The position numbers and the translations under genes were made by a program. Source: Mimachlamys varia (Eukaryota; Mollusca; Bivalvia; Pectinida; Pectinidae). Taken from it: 64,000 bases of DNA. Below, piece after piece: positions 60,401-64,000 of the stretch (position 1 is its first letter; the number at the start of each line of letters is the position of its first letter). The stretch covers positions 14,503,282 to 14,567,281 of the forward strand of contig OX392536.1 of the NCBI GenBank assembly GCA_947623455.1. The letters are read 5' to 3'. The notes beneath the pieces are model-generated. The model saw nothing but the letters and a program-made list of their open reading frames with translations, ran no database searches and was not told the origin of the DNA.

Positions 60401-63400
60401 ATGTTTCGTCACTGTTCCCCTGTCTCTATCCCGTACATAGATGTGTGTCCCCACTACCTCCTGGTTTCTGTACAGGTATGTTTTGTCACTGTTCCCCTGT
60501 CTCTATCCCGTACATAGATGTCTGTCCCCACTACCTCCTGGTTTCTATACAGGTATGTTTCGTCACTGTTCCCCTGTCTCTATCCCGTACATAGATGTCT
60601 ATCCCCACTACCTCCTAGTTTCTGTACACGTGTGTTTCGTCACTGTTCCCCTGTCTCTATCCCGTACATAGATGTCTATCCCCACTACCTCCTAGTTTCT
60701 GTACAAGTGTGTTTCGTCAATGTTCCCCTGTCTCTATCCCGTACATATATGTCTGTCCCCACTACCTCCTGGTTTCTCTGCAGGTATGTTTCGTCACCGT
60801 TCCCCTGTCACTATCCCGTACATAGATGTCTGTCCCCACTACCTCCTTGTTTCTGCACAGGTATGTTTCGTCACTGTTCCCCTGTGTCTATCCCGTACAT
60901 ATATGTCTGTCCCCACTACCTCTTGGTTTCTTTACACGCATGTTTCGTCACTGTTCCCCTGTCTCTATCCCGTACATATATGTCTGTCCCCACTACCTCC
61001 TGGTTTCTGTACACGCGTGTTTCGTCACTGTTCCCCTGTCTCTATCCCGTACATAGATGTCTGTCCCCACTACCTCATCGTTTCTGTACTGGTGTGTTTC
61101 GTCACTGTTCCCCTGTCTCTATCCCATACATAGATGTCTGTCCCCACTACCTCCTGGTTTCTGTACAGGTATGTTTCGTCACTGTTCCCCTGTCTCTATC
61201 CCGTACATAGATGTCTGTCCCCACTACCTCCTGGTTTCTGTACTGGTGTGCTTCGTCACTGTTCCCCTGTCTCTATCCCATACATAGATGTCTGTCCCCA
61301 CTACCTCCTGTTTTCTGTACAGGTATGTTTCGTCACTGTTCCCCTGTCTCTATCCCGTACATAGATGTCTGTTCCAACGACCTCCTGGTTTCTGTACTGG
61401 TATGTTTTGTCGCTGTTGCCCTGTCTCTATCCCGTACATAGATGTCTGTCCCCACTACCTCCTGGTTTCTATACAGGTATGTTTCGTCACTGTTCCCCTG
61501 TCTCTATCCCGTACATAGATGTCTGTCCCCACTACCTCCTGGTTTCTGTACAGGTATGTTTCGTCACTGTTCCCCTGTCTCTATCCCGTACATAGATGTC
61601 TGTCCCCACTACCTCCTGGTTTCTGTACTGGTGTGTTTCGTCACTGTTCCCCTGTCTCTATCCCGTACATAGATGTCTGTCCCCACTACCTCCTGGTTTC
61701 TGTACTGGCATGTTTTGTCACTGTTCCCCTGTCACTATCCCGTACATATATGTCTGTCCCCACTACCTCCTGGTTTCTGTACAGGTATGTTTCCTCACTG
61801 TTCCCCTGTCTCTATCCCGTACATAGATGTCTGTCCCCACTACCTCCTGGTTTCTGTACTGGTATGTTTTGTCACTGTTCCCCTGTCTCTATCCCGTACA
61901 TAGATGTCTGTCCCCACTACCTTCTGGGTTATTTACAGGTATGTTTCCTCGCTGTTCCCCTGTCTCTATCCCGTACATATATGTCTGTCCCCACTACCTC
62001 CTGGTTTCTGTACACGCATGTTTCCTCACTGTTCCCCTGTCTCTATCCCGTACAAATATGTCTGTCCCCACTACCTCCTGGTTTCTGTACACGCATGTTT
62101 CCTCACTGTTCCCCTGTCTCTATCCCGTACATAGATGTCTGTCCCAACTACCTCCTGGTTTCTGTACTGGTGTGTTTCGTCACTGTTCCCCTGTCTCTAT
62201 CCCGTACATAGATGTCTGTCCCCACTACCTCCTGGTTTCTGTACAGGTATGTTTTGTCACTGTTCCCCTGTCTCTATCCCGTACATAGATGTCTGTCCCC
62301 ACTACCTCCTGGTTTCTATACAGGTATGTTTCGTCACTGTTCCCCTGTCTCTATCCTGTACATAGATGTGTGTCCCCACTACTTCCTGGTTTCTGTACAC
62401 GCGTGTTTCGTCACTGTTCCCCTGTCTCTATCCCGTACATATATGTCTGTCCCCACTACCTCCTGTTTTCTATACAGGTATGTTTCGTCACTGTTCCCCT
62501 GTCTCTTTCCTGTGCATAGATGTGTGTCCCCACTACCTCCTGGTTTCTGTACAGGTACGTTTCGTCACTGTTCCCCTGTCTCTATCCCGTACATAGATGT
62601 CTGTCCCAACTACCTCCTTGTTTCTGTACTGGTGTGTTTCGTCTCTGTTCGCCTGTCTCTATCCCGTACATAGATTTCTGTCCCCACTACCACCTGGTTT
62701 CTGTACAGGTGTGTTTTGTCACTGTTCCCCTGTCTCTATCCCGTACATAGATGTCTGTCCCCACTACCTCCTGGTTTCTATACAGGTATGTTTCGTCACT
62801 GTTCCCCTGTCTCTATCCTGTACATAGATGTGTGTCACCACTACCTCCTGGTTTCTGTACACGCGTGTTTCGTCACTGTTCCCCTGTCTCTATCCCGTAC
62901 ATAGATGTCTGTCCCCACTACCTACTGGTTTCTATACAGGTATGTTTCGTCACTGTTCCCCTGTCTCTATCCTGTACATAGATGTGTGTCCCCACTACCT
63001 CCTGGTTTCTGTACAGGTATGTTTCGTCACTGTTCCCCTGTCTCTATCCCGTACATAGATGGCTGTCCCAACTACCTCTTGGTTTCTGTACAGGTACGTT
63101 TCGTCACTGTTCCCCTGTCTCTATCCCGTACATAGATGTCTGTCCCCACTACCTCCTGGTTTCTGTACAGGTACGTTTCGTCACTGTTCCCCTGTCTCTA
63201 CCCCGTACATAGATGTCTGTCCCCACTACCACCTGGTTTCTGTACAGGTGTGTTTCGTCACTGTTCCCCTGTCTCTATCCCGTACATAGATTTCTGTCCC
63301 CACTACCACCTGGTTTCTGTACAGTTATGTTTCGTCACTGTTCCCCTGTCTCTATCCCGTACATAGATGTGTGTCCCCACTACCTCCTGGTTTCTGTACA

Positions 63401-64000
63401 GGTATTCTTCGTCACTGTTCCCCTGCTCTATCCCGTACAAATATGTCTGTCCCCACTACCTCCTGGTTTCTGTACAGGTGTGTTTCGTCACTGTTCCCCT
63501 GTCTCTATCCCGTACATAGATCTATGTCCCCATTACCTCCTGGTTTCTGTAGAGGTATGTTTCGTCACTGTTCCCCTGTCTCTATCCCGTACATAGATGT
63601 GTGTCCCCACTACCTCCTGGTTTCTGTACAGGTATGTTTCGTCACTGTTCCCCTGTCTCTATCCCGTACATTGATGTGTCTCCCCACTACTTCCTGGTTT
63701 CTGTACAGGTATGTTTCGTCACTGTGCCCCTGTCTCTATCCCGTACATAGATGTCTATCCCCACTACCTGCTGGTTTCTCTACACGCGTGTTTCGTCACT
63801 GTTCCCCTGTCTCTTTCCCGTACATAGGTGTGTGTCCCCACTACCTCCTGGTTTCTCTACACGCGTGTTTCGTCACTGTTCCCCTGTCTCTATCCCGTAC
63901 ATAGATGTCTATCCCCACTACCTCCTGGTTTCTCTACACGCGTGTTTCGTCACTGTTCCCCTGTCTCTATCCCGTACATAGATGTCTATCCCCACTACCT
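45451..64000 (+). repeat. 77-bp satellite array, about 241 copies, runs off the window
   Basis: The unit runs CCGTACATAGATGTCTGTCC, CCACTACCTCCTGGTTTCTG, TACAGGTATGTTTCGTCACT, GTTCCCCTGTCTCTAT. About 69% of + strand bases are pyrimidines. One 8-bp position defines unit classes: CAGGTATG, CACGCGTG, CTGGTGTG, plus rarer CAGGCATG and CTTGTGGG. Other variants are AGATCTATG for AGATGTCTG, ACATATATG, and short (69 bp) or long (89 bp) units. Since 77 is not a multiple of 3, every frame meets TAG once per three units, and ACATAGATG places the next ATG right after it. This yields endless 76-codon frames that are not genes. Longer frames (141-234 codons) occur only where ATATATG replaces the TAG. Confidence 0.97.
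50306..57664 (+). repeat. higher-order duplications within the 77-bp array
   Basis: A unit with a 12-bp insertion (ACATATATGTGTACATATAT) occurs at 50306, 52089, 54103, 55801 and 57576, spaced 1783, 2014, 1698 and 1775 bp. Order and private variants of the units match between about 50.9-52.6 kb and 52.9-54.6 kb (shift 2014 bp, 26 units) and between about 54.7-56.3 kb and 56.5-58.1 kb (shift 1775 bp, 23 units including one 69-bp unit). A shared private variant, GTTTTGCCACTG, is at 55084 and 56859. Confidence 0.88.

Noticed and set aside
45451..64000. Hundreds of overlapping 76-codon frames (MSVPTTSWFLYR... type) and longer ones up to 234 codons
   Set aside because: They arise because the 77-bp unit shifts frame each copy and carries TAGATG; their length is exactly three units and all three frames are equally open. 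No independent coding signal.

Overview
The window is eukaryotic, repeat-dominated DNA, most probably from a marine bivalve mollusc (scallop, oyster or mussel type). The evidence is a spliced animal gene with GT-AG introns, CR1/L2-like LINE fragments, and many copies of a bivalve-style non-autonomous element that ends in a small GC hairpin followed by CTCTTGTT. Apart from one possible 5' exon at 43 kb, long open frames here are LINE remnants or by-products of tandem repeats. The species is not determined.

One gene is recognised with confidence. DPCD, a conserved ciliary / R2TP co-chaperone-associated protein, lies on the + strand. Its exons 2 to 6 are at 1448-1528, 25453-25574, 27359-27492, 31161-31263 and 36295-36399 (TGA at 36397). 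All four internal introns have GT-AG ends and compatible phases, and the joined frame is open. Exon 1 must lie upstream of base 1. A second, unrecognised + strand gene probably begins at 43021 and has a good splice donor at 43609/43610; its later exons are not seen.

Layout. 1-25.4 kb is the giant second intron of DPCD, filled with nested transposons: a 5'-cut hairpin-end element (1-1386), a complete one (2272-3725), and one at 4421-10860 that is split by an 897-bp TA-flanked TIR element and a 3.5-kb TTAA-flanked TIR element. A minus-strand LINE (12649-17671) is interrupted twice by hairpin-end elements. It is followed by an array of nuclear-receptor-like motifs (about 18.6-21.1 kb) with another element inside it, LINE ORF1-type fragments with PHD-like and SGNH-esterase-like segments (21.6-23.6 kb), and a perfect 69-bp-arm palindrome (24119-24282). 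25.4-33.4 kb holds DPCD exons 3-5 among element fragments.

33.4-40.3 kb carries four unrelated minisatellites in close succession (units about 43, 24, 56 and 49 bp). The 24-bp array is continuous with the DPCD stop-codon region. 40.7-42.6 kb is a reversed hairpin-end element carrying a reverse-transcriptase fragment. 43.0-44.2 kb is the unknown exon plus a fold-back element. From 45451 to the window end there is an 18.5-kb array of a 77-bp unit (about 241 copies, running off the end) with higher-order duplications of about 1.7-2.0 kb. Many of its units carry a 3' splice site fused to a 5' splice site.

No operon, CRISPR array, rRNA, tRNA or bacterial gene was seen. The most unusual features are the 77-bp array, the minisatellite grown from the end of DPCD, the shared 3' terminus of four otherwise different element families, and the cleanly readable nested TIR insertions.
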